DNA of 15,765 nt from Acetomicrobium sp. UBA5826 (GCF_002433005.1 NZ_DJHF01000014.1:1-15765); one strand, 5' to 3'; numbered from the stretch's first letter, positions 1 to 7,156 are shown. The notes: generated by a model from the letters alone, not told the origin. Numbers and translations: made by a program.

Positions 1-65
1 TTATTATTATTTTATTATTAAAAATAAATAGATTATATTGTTATTTAATATAATAATAAATAATT
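1..65. other. Extremely A/T-rich leader before pncA
   Basis: Only two G bases (31 and 40) and no C are seen in the first 65 bases, made of repeated TTATTA/TAATAA units, while the rest of the window is of mixed composition. The left half is rich in TTATTA and the right half in TAATAA, so weak A/T-only pairing between them is possible. It could be a promoter with upstream A/T elements, bent DNA, or the tail of a feature cut by the window edge. No gene is seen here. Confidence 0.5.
49..54 (+). promoter_or_regulatory. Possible -10 box for the pncA operon
   Basis: A perfect TATAAT lies 12 bases before the Shine-Dalgarno sequence. No good -35 hexamer sits 16-18 bases upstream. In DNA this A/T-rich a TATAAT is expected by chance, so the call is weak. 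If real, the leader would be very short. Confidence 0.25.
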
Positions 66-71
66 AGGAGG
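66..71 (+). promoter_or_regulatory. Ribosome binding site deciding the pncA start
   Basis: AGGAGG ends one base before ATG 72, which is too close for that codon. The in-frame ATGs at 84 and 87 are 12 and 15 bases away, so one of them is the likelier start. Confidence 0.6.
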
Positions 72-83
72 ATGGGTATTATC

Positions 84-665
84 ATGATGCTGTCGATAAA
101 AAAGAGAGATGCCCTGATAATCGTGGATTTGCAAGTAGATTTCTGTCCCGGCGGAAATCTACCGGTTCCTGAAGGGGATGAGGTTGTCCCTATAGTAAAC
201 AAACTGGTTGAGCATTTCGAAAAACAGGGTGGTCAAATCGTCTTTTCCCGCGATTGGCATCCGGATAAACACATGAGCTTTAAGGAGTGTGGCGGACCAT
301 GGCCCGCTCATTGTGTCCAAAACACTAGAGGAGCTGAATTTCATCCCGATCTTTTTATCTCTCCTTCGGCAATAGTTGTGAGCAAAGCGACGGAACCCTT
401 GAAAGAGGCCTATTCCGCCTTTGACGGGACAAGATTATCTGAGACATTGCATGAAGCGGGAATTGAACGAGTTTTTATATGTGGTTTGGCTACTGATGTC
501 TGCGTGAAATCAACGGCCTTGGATGCTATTAAATTGGGGTATGATACTTATGTGATCCAAGATGCCTCGCGCGGAATTACTCAAGGAAGCGTCGAGCAAA
601 GTTTGAAGGAAATGAAAAGTGTTGGCGTCAAGATCATCGAAAGCCGCCAAATTTTGACGAATTAA
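84..665 (+). CDS. pncA: Nicotinamidase (PncA)
   Basis: It hydrolyses nicotinamide to nicotinate and ammonia in the cytoplasm, feeding NAD salvage (the family also takes pyrazinamide). It is an isochorismatase-fold hydrolase with a full active site. Numbered from the longest frame (ATG at 72), it has the nucleophile-side Asp19 in IVDLQVDF, metal ligands Asp61 and His63 in SRDWHP and His80 in PWPAHC, Lys105, and catalytic Cys144 in ATDVCVKSTALDA. About 193 residues is a normal length. The longest frame starts at ATG 72, but AGGAGG at 66-71 touches that codon directly; ATG 84 (or 87) leaves about 12 bases and is preferred. It is the first gene of a rightward run, 35 bases before the yedF-like gene. 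The Cys and metal motifs leave little doubt about the family. Confidence 0.93.
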   Translation: MMLSIKKRDALIIVDLQVDFCPGGNLPVPEGDEVVPIVNKLVEHFEKQGGQIVFSRDWHPDKHMSFKECGGPWPAHCVQNTRGAEFHPDLFISPSAIVVSKATEPLKEAYSAFDGTRLSETLHEAGIERVFICGLATDVCVKSTALDAIKLGYDTYVIQDASRGITQGSVEQSLKEMKSVGVKIIESRQILTN

Positions 666-700
666 TGTAGATCAATGACGAAGGAGGTTAACAAGGAAAG

Positions 701-1315
701 ATGAAAATAGTCGATGCGAGAGGAACGACTTGCCCAAAACCGGTAATAATGACGAAAAAAGCGATAGATTCTGGAGAAAAAGAAGTGGAAGTTTTAGTCG
801 ATAACGACGTCTCCTTTCAAAATGTCAGGCGCTTCCTTGATTCACAGGGATACGAAATCATCGAAGCGGTCAAAAAAGAGGATGGGACTTTCGTTATTCG
901 AGGCAAATCGGAAGAAGCAGCAGAAGAAAGCACGGCAGAAATCGAAGATACAGCTAAAACTAAGCCTAATGAAGAAAAAAAGAGCGTAGGGGTGTTGCTT
1001 CTGTCGGATACTATCGGCAGGCCAAACGACGGATTGGGAGAGGTGTTGATGAAAAGCTTCCTCGGAGTCCTCCTTGAAAGCGAACCTCCGGTAGTGATCG
1101 CTTTGATGAATGAAGGGGTGTTGTTATCCCTACCGGAAAACAGCGCTAGCGAAATACTAAGAGACCTCGAAAAAAAGGGGACCTCCATCCTCGTATGCGG
1201 AACCTGCACCAATCATTTTGGAATAACCGATAAAGTCTCTGTTGGGACTATATCCAACATGTTTCAAATAACGGAAGCCATGCTCGAGGTGGATAAGGCG
1301 TTGGTTTACGGATAA
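701..1315 (+). CDS. yedF: YedF-like sulfur/selenium carrier (TusA + DsrE domains)
   Basis: A 204-residue two-domain protein. Residues 1-70 are a TusA/SirA-like sulfur-carrier domain with the conserved CPKPV motif (Cys11). Residues 71-93 are a Glu/Lys-rich linker. Residues 94-204 are a DsrE-like domain containing CGTC (Cys166, Cys169) followed by a GITDKVSVGTISNM stretch typical of the family. This arrangement matches the group usually named selenium metabolism protein YedF, often found near selenium genes, but the exact reaction is not settled; sulfur or selenium transfer between Cys residues is the usual proposal. AAGGAGG at 681-687 and a nearer AAGG support the ATG at 701. It lies between pncA and the ThDP enzyme in one run. 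No selD, selA or TGA-containing gene is in this window, so a link to selenium is family knowledge only. Confidence 0.85.
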   Translation: MKIVDARGTTCPKPVIMTKKAIDSGEKEVEVLVDNDVSFQNVRRFLDSQGYEIIEAVKKEDGTFVIRGKSEEAAEESTAEIEDTAKTKPNEEKKSVGVLLLSDTIGRPNDGLGEVLMKSFLGVLLESEPPVVIALMNEGVLLSLPENSASEILRDLEKKGTSILVCGTCTNHFGITDKVSVGTISNMFQITEAMLEVDKALVYG

Positions 1316-1355
1316 ATATGAGTTAAGCATTCTTACATGAAATCAGGGTGATAAA

Positions 1356-2999
1356 ATGGCTAAAACAACAGGGGGCAGCTTTGTTGTAAAGACGCTTGAG
1401 GCTTTGGGTGTGGAAGTTGTCTTCGGAATTCCCGGGGTGCACAACCTCGAGATCTATAAGGCGTTGTTGGATTCGCCCATTCGCCATATAACGACGCGTC
1501 ACGAACAGGGTGCAGCCTTTGCCGCTGACGGATACAGCCGAATCAAGGGCAAGCCCGGGGTAGCCATTACCATAACAGGGCCTGGGCTTACCAATGCTGT
1601 GACGGCCCTTGCGGGAGCATATCACGATTCTGTTCCTCTGCTTTTAATATCGAGTCAAATACCCAGGCAATCTTTAGCCTCTCGAAGCGGATTTCTACAC
1701 GAAGTTAAAGATTCCCGCGGCTTGGCATCTTCTGTATGCAAAGAGAGCATTTCTGTCATGTATCCGGAAGACATATCGTCGAGCTTAATTTATGCATGGG
1801 AGCTATCTCAAAAGGGAAGGCCGGGGCCGGTTCATGTGGAAATACCCCTGGATCTGTTGTCGGAAGGCTTTTTCGGGGAATCGCAATATCGAAGCGATTG
1901 TCGGCTTAAGGTTTTACGCCCAATTTTATGCCCCGATGATGAGAACATCGACGAAGCCGTATCTTTTATCGATGAAGCTCGTTTTTGTGCCATCATTGCC
2001 GGAGGAGGCGCATTGTCTGCAGGTAGTGAAATTACAAAACTTGCGGAGAAGATTGCTGCCCCTGTAGTTACCACCTGTGCCGGCAAGGGGGTTGTTGACG
2101 AAAGACATGCCTTAAGCTTAGGAGCCAGGCTTAATTTCAAGGTCGTAAGGGATTACTTGGAATCTTTGGATTTGCTTTTGATCGCGGGGTCGGAGCTTTC
2201 TCCCACAGACCTTTATCAATATCCGCTCAAGCCGAAGGGTAAAGTTATCCGGATAGACCTGGATCCCGGAAATTTCGCCCGACAACCTCTTCCCGATATA
2301 TCCGTAATGGCCGATTGCAAAGCGGCGATAACCATTTTGGCGGATCGCGTTTCGGCCAGAGACGCCAGGGTTGTCGAAGAAGTTTCTTCCAAGGTAAAGT
2401 CCATAAAGGCAGCAGCGAGGGATGAACTTTTAAGCTCGGGCGAATTGGGTGAGGAGACCTACGATGCCGTGCAAACCGTTAACAGCATAAGAAAAGCCCT
2501 CCCCGACGAAGGGATGATCTTTGCCGACATGACCATTCCCGCCTACGTCTCCATTAGCGAATTCCCTTCATACGGGCCAAGGACGTTCCTTCATCCTGTG
2601 GGTTTTGGCACTCTTGGATGGGCCTTGCCCGCAGCTTTGGGTGCCAAAGCCGCATGCTCTCACGCTCCAATAATCGTCCTTTCCGGCGATGGCGGATTTC
2701 AATTTACCATGGAAGAGCTTGCCCTAATCGTAGAAGAAAACCTGCCATTAGTTATAGTCATATGGCACAACAATGGTTTTGGCATACTAAAGAACATCGA
2801 AAAGAGACATCATTTCCGAAAATTTTATGCGGTGAACCAAAACCTTCCGAATTTTAGCCTTTTGGCTTCAGCTTACGGGATAAGGTCCTTCCGTGTCACT
2901 TCGGCGGTCGAACTGGAAGATGCGCTCGGGGCAAGTTTGAGCGATCGGGCCTCCGCCATAATAGAATACAGGTCCCGTTGGAGTTCGAAGTTGCTCTAA
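1356..2999 (+). CDS. Thiamine-diphosphate-dependent enzyme, acetolactate synthase superfamily (AruI-like)
   Basis: A 547-residue ThDP enzyme with the three usual domains. The N-terminal pyrimidine-binding domain holds VFGIPGVHNLEIY and catalytic Glu50 in TRHEQGAAFAADGY. The middle domain spans about 190-330. The C-terminal domain has the ThDP/Mg motif from SGDGGFQF (Gly444, Asp445) to HNNGFG (Asn472-473). The closest family I can recall is 5-guanidino-2-oxopentanoate decarboxylase (AruI), because of the GFLHEVKD stretch and the spacing after the PGVAITITGPG block; plain acetolactate synthase, benzoylformate decarboxylase or another 2-oxoacid decarboxylase remain possible. No small regulatory IlvN subunit is adjacent, which argues against branched-chain biosynthesis. 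AGGGTG at 1345-1350 precedes the ATG by 5 bases. It is last in the run with pncA and yedF and is followed by a hairpin. Substrate is unknown. Confidence 0.85.
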   Translation: MAKTTGGSFVVKTLEALGVEVVFGIPGVHNLEIYKALLDSPIRHITTRHEQGAAFAADGYSRIKGKPGVAITITGPGLTNAVTALAGAYHDSVPLLLISSQIPRQSLASRSGFLHEVKDSRGLASSVCKESISVMYPEDISSSLIYAWELSQKGRPGPVHVEIPLDLLSEGFFGESQYRSDCRLKVLRPILCPDDENIDEAVSFIDEARFCAIIAGGGALSAGSEITKLAEKIAAPVVTTCAGKGVVDERHALSLGARLNFKVVRDYLESLDLLLIAGSELSPTDLYQYPLKPKGKVIRIDLDPGNFARQPLPDISVMADCKAAITILADRVSARDARVVEEVSSKVKSIKAAARDELLSSGELGEETYDAVQTVNSIRKALPDEGMIFADMTIPAYVSISEFPSYGPRTFLHPVGFGTLGWALPAALGAKAACSHAPIIVLSGDGGFQFTMEELALIVEENLPLVIVIWHNNGFGILKNIEKRHHFRKFYAVNQNLPNFSLLASAYGIRSFRVTSAVELEDALGASLSDRASAIIEYRSRWSSKLL

Positions 3000-3006
3000 A
3001 AGTTTT

Positions 3007-3041
3007 AACTTCCTGTGGGAGGTTTCTTCCTACAGGAAGTT
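3007..3041. terminator. Hairpin between convergent ThDP-enzyme gene and hemW
   Basis: ACTTCCTGT (3008-3016) pairs perfectly with ACAGGAAGT (3032-3040). The stem extends inward through a G-U, two G-C and an A-T pair to a loop of about five bases. On the + strand it is followed by a short TTTT then CCC. On the - strand T-rich bases follow after several A's. The hemW stop codon (3030-3032) sits inside the right arm. It probably acts as a bidirectional terminator, though the T-tracts are short. Confidence 0.6.
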
Positions 3042-4202
3042 TTCCCATAAAGCGTTTGCAATGCGAAATCCCTTGGGAGTGAAGGCATGCCTTCCGCGAC
3101 AAGCTGCCCTGCAATCCGAAGGAAGTTTTTCCCAGGTGTCGAGAAATTTCCTGTAGGCCTTCCATCCATACTTTCTCTTAAAAGTCGTAGCAGTTACTCC
3201 CCATCGGGTGCGAAGGGCCAGTATGACAGCTTCTATTGCCTGCTTGTCTTGTGGTAATATTTCCTGATATGCCACGGGAAGATTTTCGCTGGTAATTTGA
3301 TCGAAATAATCGTTTATTTCCCTCGTGTTTCCGTATCTGAATCCGTCCAGGTAGCCCCAGGCGCCGGGGCCTACTCCTAAGAAGTTTTCACCTTGCCAGT
3401 AAGCGATGTTATGGCGACACCAATGGCGTGGCAAGGAAAAGCTGGCTATTTCGTACTGAATAAATCCTTTCTTGGGCAAGTACCATTGGGCGAACCTATA
3501 CAGCGGGTATCCCTCGGTCAAACCTGAGGGCGGACATTCGCCCCATGGAGTGCCTTCCTCGAGGGTGAGTTCGTAGATCGAGAGATGACGTATTCCGAAA
3601 TTGAGACAATCTTTGAGGGTCCTGTGCCAACTTTGTATGGTCTGTCCAGGCAGGCCGAAGATCAGATCGACGCTGACATCGAGGCCGCTGGCAACCAGCG
3701 CGGCTATGGCATCTGCGGCATCGTGAGCACTGTGGGGGCGCTTGAGCAACTGAAGCTCTCCATCGTCAAGGCTTTGGACTCCAAGGCTTACACGGGTTAT
3801 CCTCCAGGAGCGCCAAAGTTTAATGTGATCGGCGGTTAACGAACCGGGATTTGCTTCGACGCTCGCCTCTAGGAAGGGTAAAAAGTCAACGTAACGTTCA
3901 AGCGACGAGATAAGCATTTCCCATTGCCAGTGGTTTAATAAAGTTGGCGTGCCACCGCCAATGTAAAGCGTTTGGACCTTGATTTTCCCTCCTGCAAGAG
4001 CGGCCCACAACTTTAACTCCTCGTCGAGGCAGTTCATATAATTGTCTATTTCAGAGGCTTTCGAAACCACGCTGTAGAAGGCGCAGTAGGGGCATTTTCT
4101 GACGCAAAAGGGTATATGAACGTAAAGCGAAAGCGGAGACGATAACGCCAAGACAAAAGATTCGTTAAGTAAATTTACGCGGTCCGATCTATTCTTCCTC
4201 AT
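3030..4202 (-). CDS. hemW: Heme chaperone HemW (radical SAM)
   Basis: A 390-residue radical SAM protein of the HemN/HemW family. LYVHIPFC starts the core, with the [4Fe-4S] ligands Cys33, Cys37 and Cys40 in PFCVRKCPYCAF. The fourth Cys found after this motif in true coproporphyrinogen dehydrogenase (HemN) is absent, which points to HemW, a protein that binds heme and hands it to target enzymes. GGGTPTLL is the SAM-binding glycine motif; DLIFGLPGQT, SIYELTLEEGTP and GVGPGAWGY are further family blocks. The ATG lies inside the end of lepA (14-base overlap) and has no clear Shine-Dalgarno sequence, so translation is probably coupled to lepA; a TTG about 17 codons in is an alternative. lepA-hemW is a common gene pair in bacteria, often followed by hrcA-grpE-dnaK, but here hemW is last and faces a convergent gene. 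Confidence 0.92.
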   Translation of the reverse strand: MRKNRSDRVNLLNESFVLALSSPLSLYVHIPFCVRKCPYCAFYSVVSKASEIDNYMNCLDEELKLWAALAGGKIKVQTLYIGGGTPTLLNHWQWEMLISSLERYVDFLPFLEASVEANPGSLTADHIKLWRSWRITRVSLGVQSLDDGELQLLKRPHSAHDAADAIAALVASGLDVSVDLIFGLPGQTIQSWHRTLKDCLNFGIRHLSIYELTLEEGTPWGECPPSGLTEGYPLYRFAQWYLPKKGFIQYEIASFSLPRHWCRHNIAYWQGENFLGVGPGAWGYLDGFRYGNTREINDYFDQITSENLPVAYQEILPQDKQAIEAVILALRTRWGVTATTFKRKYGWKAYRKFLDTWEKLPSDCRAACRGRHAFTPKGFRIANALWENFL

Positions 4203-5997
4203 TGGCTTGCAGGAATGCCAAAAAGGCTTCCTGGGGAATCTGAACTCTTCCTATCATCTTCATCTTTTCCTTGCCCTCTTTTTGTTTTTCAAGCAATTTA
4301 CGTTTTCTGGTGATGTCGCCGCCATAACATTTTGCTAGCACGTTTTTGCGCAAAGGTTTGACGTTTTCTCGGGCGATAACACGGCTTCCTATTGAAGCCT
4401 GTATGGCGACCTCAAAAAGCTGTCGCGGTATCAGTTCCTTGAGCTTTTTTATAACACCTAATGCCCTTTTGTAGGCGTCGTCTTTATGACAGATGAAGGA
4501 AAAGGCATCGACTGGCTCGCCGTGAATGAGAATGTCCACCTTGACCAGATCGGATTTTCTGTATCCTACCTGTTCGTAATCTATGGATGCGTAACCTCTT
4601 GTGAGAGATTTTAGCCTATCGTGGAAATCCACGATGAATTCGGCTAAGGGAAGGTCGTAAATAAGCTTTACCCTCTCTGGCGTAATGTAATCCAGCGAAA
4701 CAAACTCTCCGTGCCTGTCCTGACAAAGTTTCATGGCTTTGCCAACATAATCGGAAGGCAAAAATATCGTAAGCCTAATAAAGGGTTCCCTGATCTCCTC
4801 TATCTTTACGGGATCTGGAAAGTCGGAGGGTTTTCTGGCCTCAATGACTTCTCCGTCTTTTAAAAGGATCTCATAGGCTACGGTTGGGGCCGTGGCGACT
4901 AAATCTATCTCGAATTCCCTTTTAAGCCTCTCGATAGTGATGTCCATGTGAAGAAGTCCTAAAAAACCACATCTGAAGCCGAAGCCCAGTGCTTCCGAAG
5001 TCTCCGGCTCAAAGGCCAATGCTGAGTCGTTTAATTGCAATTTCTCTATAGCCTCGCGGAGACGGGGAAAGTCGTCCCTGTCCAGCGGATACAGGCCACA
5101 GAAGACGACGGGTTTGATGTGCTTATACCCAGGCAAAGGTTTGTCGGCAGGCGAATTTGCATCGGTTATCGTGTCCCCCACTCTGGCTTCCCAGATGGTC
5201 TTTACGTTTGCAATGACATAGCCTACTTCTCCTGCCTTGAGTTCTTCAGCAGGGGACATGAAGGGCGTAAAAAATCCCACTTCCTCCACTTCATATTCTT
5301 TTCTTGTCGCCATAAAGAAGATGGACTGACCCTTTTTAATACATCCGTTTACTACCCTGACGTAAGATATTACCCCTCTGTAGTTGTCGTAGATTGAGTC
5401 GAATATCAGAGCCTGAAGTTTGGCATCTTCATTACCTGTAGGAGGGGGAACACGTTTCACAATCGCTTCAAGCGCCTCTGGTATTCCGATTCCCTCCTTA
5501 GCGCTGACTAAAATAGCCTGGGAAGAATCCAACCCGATCACTTCTTCGATCTGTCGCAATACCTCATCGGGGCGCGCTCCGGGGAGATCTATCTTGTTTA
5601 TCACGGGGATGATCTCCAATCCCTGATCAACAGCCAAATAAGCGTTGGCAAGAGTTTGAGCTTCCACCCCTTGTGCGGCATCGATGACCAATAGTGCGCC
5701 CTCGCAAGCGGCTAGGGATCTAGACACCTCGTAACTGAAATCCACGTGACCGGGAGTGTCTATGAGGTTGAGTATATATTCTTTGCCGTCATTCGCCCTG
5801 TATTGCATTCTTACGGGCACAAGTTTTATCGTAATTCCCCTTTCGCGTTCTATATCCATTGTATCCAAAAACTGCTGTCGCATTTTTCGCGAATCTATGG
5901 TATTCGTATATTCAAGCAACCTGTCTGCTAACGTCGACTTGCCGTGATCGACGTGAGCTATGATGCAAAAATTTCTTATATTATTCATGTTTGTCAT
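4189..5997 (-). CDS. lepA: Elongation factor 4 (LepA)
   Basis: A 602-residue translational GTPase that binds the ribosome and is linked to back-translocation or to translation initiation and ribosome assembly. All GTPase motifs are visible: G1 AHVDHGKS (14-21), G2 RERGITIK (51-58), G3 DTPGH (80-84), G4 NKID (134-137) and G5 SAK (165-167). The LepA-specific C-terminal part has YGGDITRKRKLLEKQKEGK and ends with GRVQIPQEAF. Length is normal for the family. AGGTGG (complement of 6005-6010) lies 7 bases before the first ATG; a second ATG three codons in matches the usual MNNIRNFCIIAH beginning but is 16 bases away. The gene overlaps hemW by 14 bases and is divergent from the PP-loop gene. Confidence 0.98.
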   Translation of the reverse strand: MTNMNNIRNFCIIAHVDHGKSTLADRLLEYTNTIDSRKMRQQFLDTMDIERERGITIKLVPVRMQYRANDGKEYILNLIDTPGHVDFSYEVSRSLAACEGALLVIDAAQGVEAQTLANAYLAVDQGLEIIPVINKIDLPGARPDEVLRQIEEVIGLDSSQAILVSAKEGIGIPEALEAIVKRVPPPTGNEDAKLQALIFDSIYDNYRGVISYVRVVNGCIKKGQSIFFMATRKEYEVEEVGFFTPFMSPAEELKAGEVGYVIANVKTIWEARVGDTITDANSPADKPLPGYKHIKPVVFCGLYPLDRDDFPRLREAIEKLQLNDSALAFEPETSEALGFGFRCGFLGLLHMDITIERLKREFEIDLVATAPTVAYEILLKDGEVIEARKPSDFPDPVKIEEIREPFIRLTIFLPSDYVGKAMKLCQDRHGEFVSLDYITPERVKLIYDLPLAEFIVDFHDRLKSLTRGYASIDYEQVGYRKSDLVKVDILIHGEPVDAFSFICHKDDAYKRALGVIKKLKELIPRQLFEVAIQASIGSRVIARENVKPLRKNVLAKCYGGDITRKRKLLEKQKEGKEKMKMIGRVQIPQEAFLAFLQANEEE

Positions 5998-6021
5998 TCA
6001 TCAACCACCTCATAAAAATAG

Positions 6022-6035
6022 GCGTCATTTGACGC
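6022..6035. repeat. Inverted repeat GCGTCA-TT-TGACGC
   Basis: Two perfect 6-base arms are separated by TT in the 116-base gap between lepA and the divergent PP-loop gene. A further TGACG copy occurs at 6066-6070. It could be an operator or a small hairpin in the lepA leader. No regulator gene is nearby. Confidence 0.4.
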
Positions 6036-6062
6036 ATAAAGAGACTTCGGATAGTCTATCAA
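6033..6062 (-). promoter_or_regulatory. Possible lepA promoter
   Basis: Reading the - strand, TTGATA (complement of 6057-6062, five of six matches to TTGACA) is followed 18 bases later by TATGCG (complement of 6033-6038, only three matches to TATAAT). The weak -10 lies at the edge of the 6022-6035 palindrome. Plausible but not strong. Confidence 0.3.
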
Positions 6063-6079
6063 AGCTGACGTGATTTTAT

Positions 6080-6091
6080 CAATAATTATTG
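6080..6091. repeat. Perfect 12-base palindrome CAATAATTATTG
   Basis: The sequence equals its own reverse complement and ends 9 bases before the Shine-Dalgarno sequence of the PP-loop gene. It may be an operator or part of the promoter. A/T-rich palindromes also arise by chance. Confidence 0.35.
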
Positions 6092-6100
6092 TTGATTATT

Positions 6101-6106
6101 GGGAGG
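6101..6106 (+). promoter_or_regulatory. Ribosome binding site deciding the PP-loop gene start
   Basis: GGGAGG lies 7 bases before ATG 6114. The longest open frame would begin at TTG 6099, but that codon precedes this site and would make it coding, so ATG 6114 is the start. Confidence 0.8.
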
Positions 6107-6113
6107 TAAGCAA

Positions 6114-7112
6114 ATGAAGAACAAATCCCCGAAGGCATTACTTCTTTTTTCCGGCGGACTTGATTCCTTGCTTGCCGGTGAACTCTTGCGCAGAAACGGG
6201 GTTACAGTAACTTGCCTGGCCTTTACTACTCCCTTTTTCTCCGCTGAAAAATCTATTATAGCGGCACGCCGATATAATTTCCCGTTAATTATAGCACCGC
6301 TGCCTGAAAAAGAATACATTAAACTCCTCTTCGATCCGTCCCACGGCTTTGGGAAATGCATGAATCCCTGCATAGATTGTCATGCTTTGATGCTCAAAAA
6401 GGCAGGAAATTTGATGCGAGAAAGAGGATACGATTTTTTGGCAACGGGAGAAGTGTTGGGCGAAAGGCCGAAATCTCAGACGTCGCAGGCCTTGAGACAT
6501 GTGGACTCTGCTTCGGGGCTTGGTGAGTATATCGTCAGGCCTCTATCGGCCAAGCTTCTTCCACCGACGGTGCCAGAACGGAATGGTTTAATAAAAAGGG
6601 AGTGGTTTCTTTCCATTTCCGGCAGGGGACGAAAAAAACAGATAGAGTTGGCAAGGAAATGGAATATCGATAGCTACCCATCCCCCGGTGGCGGGTGTCC
6701 GCTGACCGAGAAGTTTTTTTCGGTAAAATTAGAGCGACTAATGAATGCCTTAAAGGAAGATTTCTCATTCTTTCATGCAGCTTGTTTGCGCGTGGGGCGT
6801 CACTTCTTGCTCCCCGAGAACGCTCACTTGGTCATCGGAAGGGATGCGAGGGAAAACAAGCGGTTGCTCCAACTGCGTTTGCCTCACATCTTACTGTTAA
6901 ATCCCATCAGCGTTAAAGGTCCCGTAGCATTGCTTTACGCTCCAAAGGGAATCATATCGAAAGAAAATTTAGAAAGGTCTGCCCGTTTTGTAGTGCGTTA
7001 CAGCGATCATGAAAATGGCGTAGTGCGAGTGTTAATTGCTTCGAGCGAAGACCGACTGAACATAGTAACCGGACCGGCTCACGAAGCTGAGCTTGTAAGG
7101 TATAGAATATGA
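6114..7112 (+). CDS. PP-loop tRNA thiolation-type enzyme with NFACT-R-like C-terminus
   Basis: A 332-residue cytoplasmic protein of the MnmA/ThiI-like PP-loop ATPase group. The PP-loop is FSGGLDS (12-18), used to activate a base with ATP. Cysteines occur at 82, 86 and 89 in KCMNPCIDCH and at 195 in PGGGCPLTE; the pair of Cys on either side of the domain resembles the thiol-transfer Cys pair of MnmA. TGEVLGERPKSQ (111-122) and RPLSAKLLPPT are strongly conserved blocks of this family. Residues about 228-275 (VIGRDARENKRLL through NPISVKGPVALL) resemble the NFACT-R RNA-binding domain, known fused to ThiI-like enzymes in many anaerobes. The likely product is a thiouridine in tRNA (s4U8 or similar), but the target base is not proven. 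It is divergent from lepA and stands alone. Its last six codons form one arm of a long hairpin. Confidence 0.75.
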   Translation: MKNKSPKALLLFSGGLDSLLAGELLRRNGVTVTCLAFTTPFFSAEKSIIAARRYNFPLIIAPLPEKEYIKLLFDPSHGFGKCMNPCIDCHALMLKKAGNLMRERGYDFLATGEVLGERPKSQTSQALRHVDSASGLGEYIVRPLSAKLLPPTVPERNGLIKREWFLSISGRGRKKQIELARKWNIDSYPSPGGGCPLTEKFFSVKLERLMNALKEDFSFFHAACLRVGRHFLLPENAHLVIGRDARENKRLLQLRLPHILLLNPISVKGPVALLYAPKGIISKENLERSARFVVRYSDHENGVVRVLIASSEDRLNIVTGPAHEAELVRYRI

Positions 7113-7148
7113 GCCAAAGGGAAATGGCACATATTCTATATCTTACGA
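7093..7148. terminator. Long hairpin at a convergent gene junction
   Basis: The left arm at 7095-7111 pairs over 17 bases with the right arm at 7130-7146, with a single G-U wobble. Two more pairs (one wobble) extend it outward. Inside, after an A-A mismatch, GCCA pairs with TGGC around an 8-base loop. The stop codon of the PP-loop gene is at the inner end of the left arm. There is no T-tract directly after it on either strand, so it is not a textbook intrinsic terminator; it could still end transcription or protect mRNA 3' ends of both convergent genes. Confidence 0.5.
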
Positions 7149-7156
7149 CATAGCTA

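Noticed and set aside
817..1212. A 131-residue - strand open frame opposite yedF.
   Set aside because: It is antisense to the conserved TusA and DsrE domains and shows no family features.
3585..3839. An 84-residue + strand open frame within hemW.
   Set aside because: It lies fully antisense to conserved HemW sequence and has no convincing domain.
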